Assembly (NCBI RefSeq): GCF_013112245.1
Contig: NZ_WVRN01000004.1
Coordinates: 1-64,000, forward strand
Source: Ruegeria sp. HKCCD4315
GTDB taxonomy: Bacteria; Pseudomonadota; Alphaproteobacteria; Rhodobacterales; Rhodobacteraceae
DNA: 64,000 nucleotides
Direction: 5' to 3'
The translations under genes and the position numbers were made by a program. Position 1 is the stretch's first letter. Each line of letters starts with the position of its first letter. The notes beneath the pieces are model-generated. The model did no database searches, had not been told where the DNA came from, and was given only the letters and a program-made list of their open reading frames with translations. Shown piece after piece: positions 45,030 through 54,512 of this stretch.

Positions 45030-46465
45030 CGGATGTTTCCCAAAACCAAAGCGGCGATAAGCCCCATATCATCATTCTGGGGGCTGGACCGGCTGGCCTG
45101 GCCGCCGCCCACGCGCTGACTGGACAGGCCCGCGTGACCGTGATCGAACGTGCGCCTGTTGCGGGCGGCAATTCGGCCTCGTTCCCGGTTGAAGGCGTGA
45201 TTTGCGACTATGGCTCGCACCGGTTTCATCCGGCGGCCGAGCCCGAAGTTCTGGCCGATGTAAAAGCCCTGCTGGGGGACGACCTGCTGCTGCGCCCACG
45301 CCATGGACGCATCCGGCTGGGCGGCAAATGGATTCACTTTCCGCTGAAACTGACCGATGCGCTGATGCGCCTGCCCAAACCCTTTGCCGCGTCGCTGATC
45401 GGGGACATGGCGCTAAAGCCCTTCCGCAAGAAAAGCGAAGGTCCCGAGACATTCTCGACCGTGCTCTATGACGGGCTGGGACCGACGATTTCGGACAATT
45501 TCTATTTCCCATACGTGCGCAAGCTTTGGGGACTGGATCCGGACAAGCTGGCGGTGAAACTGGCAGAACGTCGGGTCGGCAGCGGCTCGGTCGGCAAGAT
45601 CCTGATGAAGATGCTGCGCCTGCTGCCGGGGCTGCGCAGCGAAACGGCGGGGCGGTTCTTTTATCCGCGCAAGGGGTTCGGACAAATCTCGGACGCGATG
45701 CGGAACAGTGCGGAAAGCAACGGTGCCAGCTTTCTGTTCAACACCGAGATCACCGCCATCGAGCGGGACGGCAAGCGTATCACCGGGTTGACGATCCGTG
45801 ACGAAGATGGCGAGCGGCACATGACCGGCGATCTGATCCTGTCGACCATCCCGCTGACCGGGCTGACGCGCCTGATCGGTGACCCTCCGGTGGAAGTGGT
45901 CGAGGCTGCCCGCGCGATCCGGTTCCGCGGCATGATCCTGCTGTACCTGGTGCTTGAGACCGACCAGTTCACCGAGTTCGATGCGCATTACTTCCCCGAA
46001 CTGTCGATCCCGATCAGCCGCATGTCAGAGCCCAAGAACTATAACGCCAGTGGCGAGCCGAAGGGCGTCACCGTTCTGTGTGCCGAGCTGCCCTGCGACC
46101 CGGATGAAAAATGGTGGTCCATGTCCGACGAGGAACTGGGGCAGGAATTCACCAAATGGCTGGGCCAGCTGGGCCTGCCCGTCACCGTACCGGTGCGCCG
46201 CTGCGAAACCCGGCGGCTGAGCCATGCCTATCCGGTTTACGATGTGGGCTATGAAGAGCGATTTGATACGGTGGATCAGTGGCTCTCAGATATGGACGGA
46301 TTGCTCGTATTCGGACGGCAGGGGTTGTTTGCTCATGACAACACCCACCACGCCTTTGCCATGGCTTATGGCGCGGCGGATTGCATTGACGGCAAGGGCC
46401 ATGTCGACCGCGCGAAATGGAACAGGTATCGCGAGGTCTTTGCCACCCATGTGGTGGAAGACTGA
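45026..46465 (+). CDS. FAD-dependent oxidoreductase, UDP-galactopyranose-mutase-like (paralog)
   Basis: About 479 residues. IIILGAGPAGLAAAHAL binds FAD; GGNSASFPVEGVICDYGSHRF is the second motif, and GLLVFGRQGLFAHDNTHHAF the C-terminal one. It is a diverged copy of the 39738-41237 protein (shared FPL.., Y..KLWG/KVWG blocks and C-terminus). The frame extends upstream to 44252 but that stretch lies over the YbhN-like gene. The GTG at 45026 has GGAAGAG upstream and overlaps the preceding TGA. It probably modifies a nucleotide- or lipid-linked sugar. Confidence 0.8.
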   Translation: MTDVSQNQSGDKPHIIILGAGPAGLAAAHALTGQARVTVIERAPVAGGNSASFPVEGVICDYGSHRFHPAAEPEVLADVKALLGDDLLLRPRHGRIRLGGKWIHFPLKLTDALMRLPKPFAASLIGDMALKPFRKKSEGPETFSTVLYDGLGPTISDNFYFPYVRKLWGLDPDKLAVKLAERRVGSGSVGKILMKMLRLLPGLRSETAGRFFYPRKGFGQISDAMRNSAESNGASFLFNTEITAIERDGKRITGLTIRDEDGERHMTGDLILSTIPLTGLTRLIGDPPVEVVEAARAIRFRGMILLYLVLETDQFTEFDAHYFPELSIPISRMSEPKNYNASGEPKGVTVLCAELPCDPDEKWWSMSDEELGQEFTKWLGQLGLPVTVPVRRCETRRLSHAYPVYDVGYEERFDTVDQWLSDMDGLLVFGRQGLFAHDNTHHAFAMAYGAADCIDGKGHVDRAKWNRYREVFATHVVED

Positions 46466-46468
46466 CCC

Positions 46469-47212
46469 ATGCCCGCCTGGCAGGCCGATATCCTGATGTA
46501 TCATTCGATCTCGGATGCGCCGGGACCGACCTCGATTGCGCCCGAGGTGTTCAAGGCCCAGATGCAGGCGCTGGCGGCATCCGGCCTGCCGGTGGTCACA
46601 CCGGATGCGCTGGCCAACCCGCCTGCCCCGCGCGTGGTCATCATCAGCTTCGATGACGGGTTCGAAGATTTCGCCGACACCGCCTGGCCGATCCTGCGCG
46701 ATCATAATTTCACCCCGATCGTCTATCTGCCTTCGGGCCGGATGGGCGGCAGTGACAGCTGGGCCGGCGGACATGTCCCCCCGCGCCCGCTGATGGGCTG
46801 GGACAAAGTTGCGGCATTGGCCGAAGAAGGGGTCTGTTTCGGCGCGCATAGTATCAGCCACCCCGACCTCACCACGCTGGACCCTGAGGCGCTTGAAGAC
46901 GAGATAACCGGCCCTGGTCAGGACATCACCGCCCGGCTGGATCAGCCCATTCGCCATTTTGCACCCCCTTATGGGGCATCGAACCCGGACATACGCGCGC
47001 GGGTCGCCCGGAATTACGACACCTCGGTCGGCACAAGGCTGGGCGTGGCAAAAGCGGGTGATGACATGCACGATCTGCCGCGGCTCGAGATGTTCTATTT
47101 CACCGACATCGCCCGCTGGAAGGCTCATCTTGCCGGGCGCGGCGGGCCCTATCTTGCGGCACGCAAACTGATGCGCAACGTGCGGGCGGCCATTCGGGGG
47201 AAGCCTTGGTGA
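46469..47212 (+). CDS. Polysaccharide deacetylase (NodB homology)
   Basis: A 247-residue CE4-like domain. VIISFDDGFEDF (motif 1, paired Asp), FGAHSISHPDL (motif 2, His-x3-His) and HFAPPYGASNPDIR (motif 3) are all intact. No signal peptide is seen. It starts three bases after the flavoprotein stop and belongs to the 43127-49841 run. It is a second deacetylase, only distantly similar to the one at 13480, and probably removes acetyl from an amino sugar intermediate. Confidence 0.85.
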   Translation: MPAWQADILMYHSISDAPGPTSIAPEVFKAQMQALAASGLPVVTPDALANPPAPRVVIISFDDGFEDFADTAWPILRDHNFTPIVYLPSGRMGGSDSWAGGHVPPRPLMGWDKVAALAEEGVCFGAHSISHPDLTTLDPEALEDEITGPGQDITARLDQPIRHFAPPYGASNPDIRARVARNYDTSVGTRLGVAKAGDDMHDLPRLEMFYFTDIARWKAHLAGRGGPYLAARKLMRNVRAAIRGKPW

Positions 47213-47305
47213 GCAAACCTTTTTTATCCGCGACTATAGCCGGAGGCGCGGGACAGGTTGTACACTTCGGCACAGTGGTTCAGAACAAGTGACAGGTATA
47301 TAGAT

Positions 47306-48277
47306 ATGCATATTCTGGTGACCGGCGGGGCCGGGTTTATTGGCTCTCATCTGACGGAAAGGCTGATCGGGGATGGCCATACCGTTACGGCTCTGGACGA
47401 TCTGTCAACGGGGCTCATGTCCAATCTGGCCAGTGTTGCGGATCACCCCGGTTTCACCTTCGTCAAAGGCAGTATTCTGGATCGCCAGCTGGTCGCTGAT
47501 CTGGTTGGACCGGCGGATGTGGTGTTCCACCTGGCGGCGGCCGTTGGGGTCAAGCTGATCATGGATGAACCCAGCCGATCGATCCTGACCAATGTTGCGG
47601 GCACGGAAAACGTTCTGGATGCAGCGCTGGTGGACAAGACACATACCTTCATCGCCTCCAGTTCCGAGGTCTATGGCAAAAGCACCAATTTCCCCTTTCA
47701 GGAAGAAGGTGATCTGACCATCGGCGCCACCCGCAACCTGCGCTGGTCTTATGCTTGCGCCAAGACGCTGGACGAGTTTCTGGCACTGGCCCATGCACGG
47801 GAATCCGATCTGCCTGTCACGGTGCTGCGGTTCTTCAACACCACCGGCCCGCGTCAGACCGGGCGTTACGGAATGGTGCTGCCAAATTTCGTCAAATCCG
47901 CGCTGGAAGGCGCGCCACTGATGGTACACGGCACTGGCGAGCAATCGCGCTGCTTCGGCCATGTGGCGGATGTGGTCGAGGCCATGTGCCGTCTGATGAC
48001 CCTACCCGAGGCACGCGGTGACGTGTTCAATGTCGGCACCGATCAGGAGGTCACGATCCGCGCACTGGCCGAACAGGTCATTCGAACAACCGGCTCGACC
48101 TCGGAAATCCAATTCGTCCCCTATGACACCGTCTATCCCGAAGGGTTCGAGGACATGCAGCGCCGCCTGCCCGATGTCTCGAAACTGCAACGCGTCACCG
48201 GGTTCCGCCCGATGCGGACGCTGCAGCAGATCATCGATGATATCGTTGCCGAGATGACCCGCCCGGTTCCCGCATGA
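47306..48277 (+). CDS. NAD-dependent epimerase/dehydratase (GalE/UGD-like SDR)
   Basis: About 323 residues. ILVTGGAGFIGSHLTERL is the Rossmann motif, ALDDLSTG the second strand, WSYACAKTLDEF the YxxxK catalytic pair and HGTGEQSRCFGHVADVVEAM the substrate region. It resembles UDP-glucose 4-epimerase and UDP-glucuronate decarboxylase relatives. The frame opens at 47258, but the ATG at 47306 with AGGT upstream starts the domain. It lies between the deacetylase and GMC-like genes. The exact reaction is unassigned. Confidence 0.85.
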   Translation: MHILVTGGAGFIGSHLTERLIGDGHTVTALDDLSTGLMSNLASVADHPGFTFVKGSILDRQLVADLVGPADVVFHLAAAVGVKLIMDEPSRSILTNVAGTENVLDAALVDKTHTFIASSSEVYGKSTNFPFQEEGDLTIGATRNLRWSYACAKTLDEFLALAHARESDLPVTVLRFFNTTGPRQTGRYGMVLPNFVKSALEGAPLMVHGTGEQSRCFGHVADVVEAMCRLMTLPEARGDVFNVGTDQEVTIRALAEQVIRTTGSTSEIQFVPYDTVYPEGFEDMQRRLPDVSKLQRVTGFRPMRTLQQIIDDIVAEMTRPVPA

Positions 48278-48311
48278 GGGCGCTTCTGTCGGTGCAAACG
48301 GGCCGCACCCC

Positions 48312-49841
48312 GTGACCGATCTTGTCATCGGGTCGGGGCCAGCAGGCGTATCGGTGGCCATTGCCCTTCTGAACCGTGGCCGTCAGGTTTTGATGATAGA
48401 CGGAGGGGAAGAGCTTGAAGCCTCTGAACGGGAGCGCCGCGACCGGATGGCGGCCTCAGATCCTGAAGACTGGTCTGCGGCAGATATTCGGGCCTGGCAG
48501 GCCCCTCAGTTAGACACGCCGCCCGGACAGGTGCGCCGGTTCGGGTCCGATTTTGCCATGGTGTCGGGTACAGACACACTGGTTGCGCCGGATCAGATCG
48601 GATTGCGTGCCTCACATGCGGCGGGGGGGTTATCCAACCTTTGGGGCTCGGCGATCCTGCCCAACCGGGATGCAGATATCACCGACTGGCCGCTGAGTGC
48701 GCAGGATCTGGCACCGCATTACCGGGCGATTGCCAAATTTCTGCCGGTCAGCGGGCGAGAAGACGCCTTGCAGACCCTGTTCCCCGCCTTTCCGATGCAG
48801 CACCGGGTTCCACTGACCCCATCACCTCAGGCCGGGCACATTCTGCACCGTCTGGAGCACCACCAAAGCAATCTTGCCCGCTTGGGAGCCTCTGCCGGGA
48901 TGGCGCGCCTGGCTGTGGATCCGGGTTGCCGCTACTGCGGCCAGTGTCTGCATGGGTGCCCTTGGGGGCATATTTATTCGGCCAGGCAAACACTTGAGGA
49001 TCTGCGCCACCACACGGCGTTCCGCTACCGCAGCGGCCTTGCCCATGCTTTCGAGGAGCAGGCCGATCATGTCACCGTCCGGCTGGATGGCGGCGAGAAA
49101 CTGAAAGCTGATCGCGTTTTTGTCGCCGCAGGCGTTCTGGAAACGGCGCGCCTGCTGTTGCTGTCTTCGGCGGATCCGGCTGCCCGCCTGCAATTGCAAG
49201 ACAGCCAGCATTTCTTCCTGCCCAGTCTTCACCGCTGGCGCGCCCCGCGCCGCCCTGATCAGGTTCCCTATCACACTCTGCCGCAGATTTTCATCGAGCT
49301 GGATGACCCCGATCTCTCGCCCCATCTGGTGCACAGCCAGATCTATACCTGGAATGAGTTCTATGCCCAGGATCTGATCCGCAGCTATGGCGCAAAGCTG
49401 CCCGGATCGGCCCCTGTATGGCATATGCTGGCCCGGCGGTTGATCGTGGCGCAGGCGTTTCTGCATTCCAACCATTCGGCCCGTATTGATCTGACACTGG
49501 CCCCTGACGGGCGGCTTGTATCCAAGGTCCTGCCGAATGACACAACCGAACAGATCATGGCGCGGGCCACATCCCGGCTGGCGCAAGTGCTGAAACTGGC
49601 CGGGCTGACCCCGCTCAGCTTTGCCCGCCGCCCCGGCGATGTGGGGTCAAGCTTTCATGTCGGCGGCTCGGTGCCCATGGCCGAAACGCCCCGCGCAGGA
49701 CAGTCGGATATTCTGGGTCGACCCAAAGGGCTGGCGCGGGTGCATCTGGTCGATGCCTCAAGCCTGCCCAGCATTCCGGCCACAACCATCACCTTTTCGG
49801 TCATGGCAAACGCCCACCGGATCGGAACGCTGGCCCCCTGA
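48312..49841 (+). CDS. GMC-like FAD oxidoreductase with ferredoxin-type cysteine motif
   Basis: A 509-residue protein. LVIGSGPAGVSVAIALLNRG binds FAD; LSNLWGSAILP and the C-terminal HVGGSVPMAET and SLPSIPATTITFSVMANAHRI with a GMC-type catalytic region (Pro-Ala-Thr-Thr replaces a typical Asn/His area) follow. Between them lies CRYCGQCLHGCPWG, with Cys206, 209, 212 and 216 in the CX2CX2CX3CP spacing of a [4Fe-4S] cluster. It probably oxidises a sugar hydroxyl, with electrons possibly passing through the cluster. The start is GTG 48312. It ends the 43127-49841 gene run and is convergent with the GT4 gene 22 bases later. Confidence 0.8.
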   Translation: MTDLVIGSGPAGVSVAIALLNRGRQVLMIDGGEELEASERERRDRMAASDPEDWSAADIRAWQAPQLDTPPGQVRRFGSDFAMVSGTDTLVAPDQIGLRASHAAGGLSNLWGSAILPNRDADITDWPLSAQDLAPHYRAIAKFLPVSGREDALQTLFPAFPMQHRVPLTPSPQAGHILHRLEHHQSNLARLGASAGMARLAVDPGCRYCGQCLHGCPWGHIYSARQTLEDLRHHTAFRYRSGLAHAFEEQADHVTVRLDGGEKLKADRVFVAAGVLETARLLLLSSADPAARLQLQDSQHFFLPSLHRWRAPRRPDQVPYHTLPQIFIELDDPDLSPHLVHSQIYTWNEFYAQDLIRSYGAKLPGSAPVWHMLARRLIVAQAFLHSNHSARIDLTLAPDGRLVSKVLPNDTTEQIMARATSRLAQVLKLAGLTPLSFARRPGDVGSSFHVGGSVPMAETPRAGQSDILGRPKGLARVHLVDASSLPSIPATTITFSVMANAHRIGTLAP

Positions 49842-49863
49842 CAGCAACGCTCGCCCGGGATGC

Positions 49864-51129
49864 TTATCCGGTACCGGTTTCAAAGGCCCCGCCCTCCAGT
49901 GCCGCGGCCAACTCTGGGTTTCCTGCATCATGCGCTGCGCGCGCAAGCGCTGCGCCATACGTCTCCAGCACGGGTGTTTCGTGCCAGATTTCCAGAAACG
50001 CCTGGCGTGCTGCAGCACCCTGTACCGCGCGCTGGTCGGGCTGGTGCTGAAGGTTACGCATTGCCGCGATCAGGTCATCCTCGGTTTCGAACAGCTCTCC
50101 GCCCCCTGCCCGCTGGACGATTTCGGGGAACGGGCCCAGCCGTCGGGCAATCACCGGTGTGCCCAGCCGGAAGCTTTCGATCAGGATGATGCCGAAGGTT
50201 TCATAACAAACCGAAGGCACAATCAGCCCCAGTGCGCCACGATAGTAAGCGTTCAATTCGTCAGGTGTCTTGCGGCCCAGGAACTTGATCCGGTCATTGC
50301 CTGCGGCCTGTGCCTTCAACTCATCCGCGTAATCACCATCGCCAAGGATCAGCAGATCGGCATCCGGGTAACGATCAAAGGCGGGGAAGACATCCTGCAA
50401 CCCCTTGATCTTTTCCAGCCGACCGACAAACAGGAAATAGGGACGTTCATGCGCCGCCGGTTCCGGCAAGGCGCTCTGGTCCAGATCGGGCAGGAAATAG
50501 GGCAGTACCTGCATCTCCTGACGCAAGCCAAACTCGCGATGTTTGGCGCGGCTAAATTCGCTTTTGGCAATGATCAGATCCATGTGATCCAGCGCCCGGT
50601 CCAGTGCGCCGGTATAGCGCCACAACTGCGGCGGGCGTTTGTAATTCAGCACACAGCGCAAGCACTGGCGATCATCGCACAGTTCCCGCCCATGCCGCCA
50701 AAGAACGTGGGTTGGACAGACCAACCAGTGTTCATGCGCCTCATAGACTTTCAGCCCCTCTCCCATCGGCAACAGGCCGGGCCCGCCGATCAGCGAAGTG
50801 TTGTTGTGCCAGATGATATCCGGCTTCCGCTCGGCCAGTATCTCGCGGATGCGCGCGCCATGAATCACCGGGCGGCCCATCTGTTGGGTCAGCAGGTTCG
50901 ACATCATGCCATTGCGGCTGCGCAATCCGATCCGACGCACCCCGTCAGGGGGCCCTTCGGGCTGCGGCTTGCCGCCCAGGATCAGATAGCTGTCTTCGTC
51001 ATGCACCACCGTCACATCGTGCCCCCGCGCCACAAGCGCCCGGGCCATGCGCTGAATGCCAATGGCATCGCCGCCAAAGGAATAAGGGGGATAAAATGTA
51101 GTGAACATCAAAATGCGCAGGGACTGCAT
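49864..51129 (-). CDS. Family 4 glycosyltransferase
   Basis: About 421 residues, GT-B fold. RILMFTTFYPPYSFGGDAIG is the glycine-rich N-terminal acceptor loop, YFLFVGRLEKIKGLQDV starts the donor domain, and SVCYETFGIILIESFRLGTP contains the EX7E donor motif. Between residues about 140 and 165 are four Cys/His (HWLVCP, CDDRQCLRC) resembling a small metal-binding insert. The frame opens with TTG at 51138; ATG 51129 is preferred. It is transcribed convergent to the GMC-like gene. Confidence 0.85.
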   Translation of the reverse strand: MQSLRILMFTTFYPPYSFGGDAIGIQRMARALVARGHDVTVVHDEDSYLILGGKPQPEGPPDGVRRIGLRSRNGMMSNLLTQQMGRPVIHGARIREILAERKPDIIWHNNTSLIGGPGLLPMGEGLKVYEAHEHWLVCPTHVLWRHGRELCDDRQCLRCVLNYKRPPQLWRYTGALDRALDHMDLIIAKSEFSRAKHREFGLRQEMQVLPYFLPDLDQSALPEPAAHERPYFLFVGRLEKIKGLQDVFPAFDRYPDADLLILGDGDYADELKAQAAGNDRIKFLGRKTPDELNAYYRGALGLIVPSVCYETFGIILIESFRLGTPVIARRLGPFPEIVQRAGGGELFETEDDLIAAMRNLQHQPDQRAVQGAAARQAFLEIWHETPVLETYGAALARAAHDAGNPELAAALEGGAFETGTG

Positions 51130-51271
51130 GTGACTCAAACCGGATTACCAATGACTTTCCGATATGAAAGCATGATCCATACCATGATCGAAAGATGGAA
51201 CTTGCCCTGAAGCCCTGTTCACAGGCTGTGTTGCGGGCATGCTGCAAAGGAATGCAGCTTTTGTCCGCAGC

Positions 51272-52438
51272 TCAGTCAAGAAGACTGAAATAAAGCGCCT
51301 CGATCTGCCGATTGATGTGGTCTGGATCAAACCGGCTCTCTTTCGACCTGTCCAAGGCCCTGGCTGCCATGTCGGCGCGCTTTTGGTCATCTTCGAGAAT
51401 ATGCTCAACAGCCTGCGTGATCGCCGCGACATCGCCGATTGGCACACAGGCACCGACCGTATCATGCACCAGTTCGTGAACACCCGAACAATCGGTGGCC
51501 ACAACCGGGGTTCCAACCTGGAACGCTTCGGCAATAGAGATGGGCAGCGCCTCCCACCGCGAGGTCAGCAACATCAGATCCGCTGCCCGCAAATAGCGAT
51601 AGGGAACCTCGGTACGTCCGGCGAAAAACAAATGCTCATCCAGACCACGCTGTGTCGCCAGCGCCCGCATCTCCTGATCCAGCGGCCCATCCCCGACAAC
51701 GACAAAGCGATAGCCGGGATGGGTGTCCTTCAGACGCGCGACGCAATCGATCAAGACGTCAATGCCCTTTTGATAGGCCACCCGCGCGAGAGAGACGACA
51801 AGATGCGTGCCACCGCGCAGTAAGGTGTCGCGCAGCGCAGCAACATCCTCGGCCGTGTCCGAGGGCGGCGGTTTGATACCTAAGCCAATCACCCGCAGCT
51901 TGTCCTGCGGAATGCCCGCGATCTCGGCCAGATCATCTGCGGCCCGGTGGCTGGGCGTAACCACCAGGTCGGCATGACGTGCAATGGTTCCAAACCCTTT
52001 GATCCGTTGGGGGTCCGATCCGTGATAGGTCACGACAAGCGGTATATTCAGATTCAGCCGTGCCAGCAGCGCCACCAATGCTGGGGCCGATTCATGCGCG
52101 TGGATCACATCGATCTGTGAAGACACAAGCCAACGGCGTAGCGCGGCAGCCCCACGCCCTGCATTGGCCAGACGGCGCGGCAATGTGCCTCCATCACCAC
52201 CGACATAACGCGTCGGGATGGGCAGGAACCTATCTTCGGCCCATTCCCCGGCCCATTCATCCGGTGTTCCCGCCAGATAGAGATCATGACCACGCGCTTT
52301 GAGCCAGGTGCTCAGATCAAACGCGTGCCGGGCGATCCCGCCCAACCCGAAATCAGAGCATGTCTGTACGATACGCAAGGGTTTCAGGCTATCTTGGATC
52401 GATTCAGGGCGCATGGAGAATCCAAATATTGCGGGCAT
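51272..52438 (-). CDS. Family 4 glycosyltransferase
   Basis: About 388 residues. IVQTCSDFGLGGIARHAFDL is the acceptor loop, VIHAHESAPALVALLAR and VVTYHGSDPQR follow, and TSRWEALPISIAEAFQVGTP is the EX7E donor site. The start is uncertain: ATGs at 52438 and 52414 are both in frame and neither has a clear ribosome site. It lies upstream of the GT4 gene ending at 49864 with a 142-base gap, in which GCTGCA-AAGGAA-TGCAGC forms a small hairpin. Confidence 0.85.
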   Translation of the reverse strand: MPAIFGFSMRPESIQDSLKPLRIVQTCSDFGLGGIARHAFDLSTWLKARGHDLYLAGTPDEWAGEWAEDRFLPIPTRYVGGDGGTLPRRLANAGRGAAALRRWLVSSQIDVIHAHESAPALVALLARLNLNIPLVVTYHGSDPQRIKGFGTIARHADLVVTPSHRAADDLAEIAGIPQDKLRVIGLGIKPPPSDTAEDVAALRDTLLRGGTHLVVSLARVAYQKGIDVLIDCVARLKDTHPGYRFVVVGDGPLDQEMRALATQRGLDEHLFFAGRTEVPYRYLRAADLMLLTSRWEALPISIAEAFQVGTPVVATDCSGVHELVHDTVGACVPIGDVAAITQAVEHILEDDQKRADMAARALDRSKESRFDPDHINRQIEALYFSLLD

Positions 52439-52659
52439 AAATGGTGTAACAAGAGGGGAAGCAGATACCAAAAACTGACTTGGTGAGTAATCATTCAAAC
52501 GATACAATTTGGCTTATCCGATAACATTAACATCGTATTCGATACAATGATCATCCCCGACCGCCATTTGCATGTTCAACCGTGGCAAACTTTAATAGGC
52601 CGGGGTCAGGCAGAGCCAGACTGAGGACACTGCACAAGACTGTTTTGGAGAGAGATATT

Positions 52660-53553
52660 ATGAAACAGGCCCAGATTTCGGTCATCATTCCCTGTGTCAA
52701 TTCTCTGGCTGATTTCAGAACCTGCATGGCGGCGCTGCAAAACCAGACGGGCCCCCAGCCCGAGGTCATTGCCGTGGAGCGCCTTGGCCCTGAATTTGTA
52801 AGCAGCGTCAGATCAGAGTTCCCCGAAGTTCATGTGCTGTCAGTTGCGGCAGACGCAACAATCCCGCACATGCGTGCGGTTGGCATCCGCAGCGCCGGGG
52901 CCGAGGCAATCGGGATGATCGAGGATCACGTGATTGTTCCTCAGAACTGGACCGAGCGTATGCTGGCCGAACTGGCGGCAGAATCCGATGTTGTGGCCGG
53001 GCCGGTGGACAACGTGGCAACCGATACCCTGATCGATTGGGCGGCGTTTCTATGTGAATACAGCGCGGTTCTGCCACCGTTGAAAGACGGACCATCAGAT
53101 TGGCTGCCGGGGAACAATACAGTCTATCGGCGTGACGTTCTGCAACAGTTCGACAGTGTTCTGGATGACGGCAAATGGGAAAACCATCTGCATGACCGGA
53201 TGCGCGCCGAAGGCGTCACCCTGATATTGCGCAATGATATCGTCGCCGGGCACAAGATGCATTACACGTTCGGCCTCTATATGGCGCAGAGATATCTCTA
53301 TTCCAAAAGCTTCGCCGGGGCCCGCGTTCGCGGTGAAGGGCTGGGGAAAAGGCTTCTTATGGGCTGTTTTGCCTTTGCCCTGCCGCCGCTTGTCTATGTC
53401 CGCGTGGTCAGGAACATCCTGTCCAAACGGCAGCATGTCCGGCAACTGCTGTTGTCCCTTCCACTTCTGGTACCGTTTTCGCTGTCCTGGGGGGCAGGCG
53501 AGATCGCCGGGTACTGGTTCGGGGCCGGGCAATCCTTGTCAAAAGTCCGCTAA
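52660..53553 (+). CDS. Family 2 glycosyltransferase with EDH in place of DxD
   Basis: About 297 residues. ISVIIPCVNSLADFRTCMAAL starts the fold, but the metal motif is IGMIEDHVIVPQNW, with Glu-Asp-His where DxD is usual. WLPGNNTVYRRDVLQ fits the acceptor block. The last 90 residues have one or two hydrophobic segments. The ATG at 52660 has GGAGAG close upstream, better than the longer frame from 52582. Its next neighbour at 53566 is a diverged copy; both end in GE(I/L)AGY-type sequences. Confidence 0.8.
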   Translation: MKQAQISVIIPCVNSLADFRTCMAALQNQTGPQPEVIAVERLGPEFVSSVRSEFPEVHVLSVAADATIPHMRAVGIRSAGAEAIGMIEDHVIVPQNWTERMLAELAAESDVVAGPVDNVATDTLIDWAAFLCEYSAVLPPLKDGPSDWLPGNNTVYRRDVLQQFDSVLDDGKWENHLHDRMRAEGVTLILRNDIVAGHKMHYTFGLYMAQRYLYSKSFAGARVRGEGLGKRLLMGCFAFALPPLVYVRVVRNILSKRQHVRQLLLSLPLLVPFSLSWGAGEIAGYWFGAGQSLSKVR

Positions 53554-53565
53554 GAGGGATCCGCC

Positions 53566-54510
53566 ATGCCTGAGCAGGATCCGTCACGGCCCGATATCTC
53601 GGTCATCGTCGCGATTGTCGACGGCAAAGAAGCGTTGCGCACATGCCTGCGCGCGCTGACGAAACAGACGGGTGACCAGACGGCCGAGATCATCATTCCC
53701 TATGATCAGCTCTCACACGAGGCCGCCGATATGGAATCAGAGTTTCCCGCATTCAGGTTTCTCGACCTCGGCGTGGTGGCTGGTGGCATGGTGCCGCGCA
53801 ATGCGCTTGATCTGCACCGGTACTGGGATATACGCCGCGCCAAGGGCATCAAAGCTGCCCGGGGACGCCTGATCGGCCTGATCGAAGACCGGGGTATTCC
53901 GGCACGAGACTGGATCACATCTGTCATTGAGTTACAGGAACAGACCGGGGCGGCGGCGGTGGGGGGATGTGCCGATAATGGCTATGATACCACTTGGAAC
54001 TGGGCCATCCATATCTGCGATTTCAGCCGTTACATGGCCCCCGTTCCAACCGGTGAGGCCGATTTTCTATCAGCAACCAACGCCTGTTACAAAGCCGACA
54101 CGCTGCACGCGCTGCACGCGCTTTATGAACACCGCTTCTATGAACCCTCAGTTCATGCCGCCCTGCAGGCAAAGGGTCACAAGCTGGTATTGTCGGATCG
54201 CCCGCGCACAACGCAGTACCGCCCGCGTATCCCAACATCCAGGCTGGCCGTGGAATGGTTTCACTGGGGCCGCAAATATGCCCGCATCCACACCGGTGAA
54301 ATTTCGACGGGTCATCGCCTTTTTCGCGCGGCCGTGACTCCCCTTCTGCCTTTTGTTCTGTTCTTGCGGCACCTACGCACCCAGCGGCAAAAGAAAATCT
54401 ATCTCCGCCAATTCCGGAGGGCGTCTCCGCTTGTTTTCCTGATCGTCAGCATGTGGGCCCTGGGTGAGCTAGCCGGCTACATCCAGGGCACTGAACCCGA
54501 GATTGTCTAG
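53566..54510 (+). CDS. Family 2 glycosyltransferase-like protein with EDR in place of DxD
   Basis: A 314-residue paralog of the preceding gene, 12 bases apart (AAGAGGGATCC upstream of ATG). ISVIVAIVDGKEALRTCLRAL is the degenerate start of the fold and LIGLIEDRGIPARDW replaces DxD by Glu-Asp-Arg, so the metal site may be altered or lost. FLSATNACYKADTLHAL matches the acceptor block. Hydrophobic segments near residues 250 and 290 suggest membrane contact. It ends two bases before the convergent oxidoreductase stop. Confidence 0.75.
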   Translation: MPEQDPSRPDISVIVAIVDGKEALRTCLRALTKQTGDQTAEIIIPYDQLSHEAADMESEFPAFRFLDLGVVAGGMVPRNALDLHRYWDIRRAKGIKAARGRLIGLIEDRGIPARDWITSVIELQEQTGAAAVGGCADNGYDTTWNWAIHICDFSRYMAPVPTGEADFLSATNACYKADTLHALHALYEHRFYEPSVHAALQAKGHKLVLSDRPRTTQYRPRIPTSRLAVEWFHWGRKYARIHTGEISTGHRLFRAAVTPLLPFVLFLRHLRTQRQKKIYLRQFRRASPLVFLIVSMWALGELAGYIQGTEPEIV

Positions 54511-54512
54511 GA

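Noticed and set aside
51241..51262. GCTGCA-AAGGAA-TGCAGC-TTTT hairpin between the two minus-strand GT4 genes
   Set aside because: The T-run is on the plus strand, where no gene ends, and the stem is only 6 bp.
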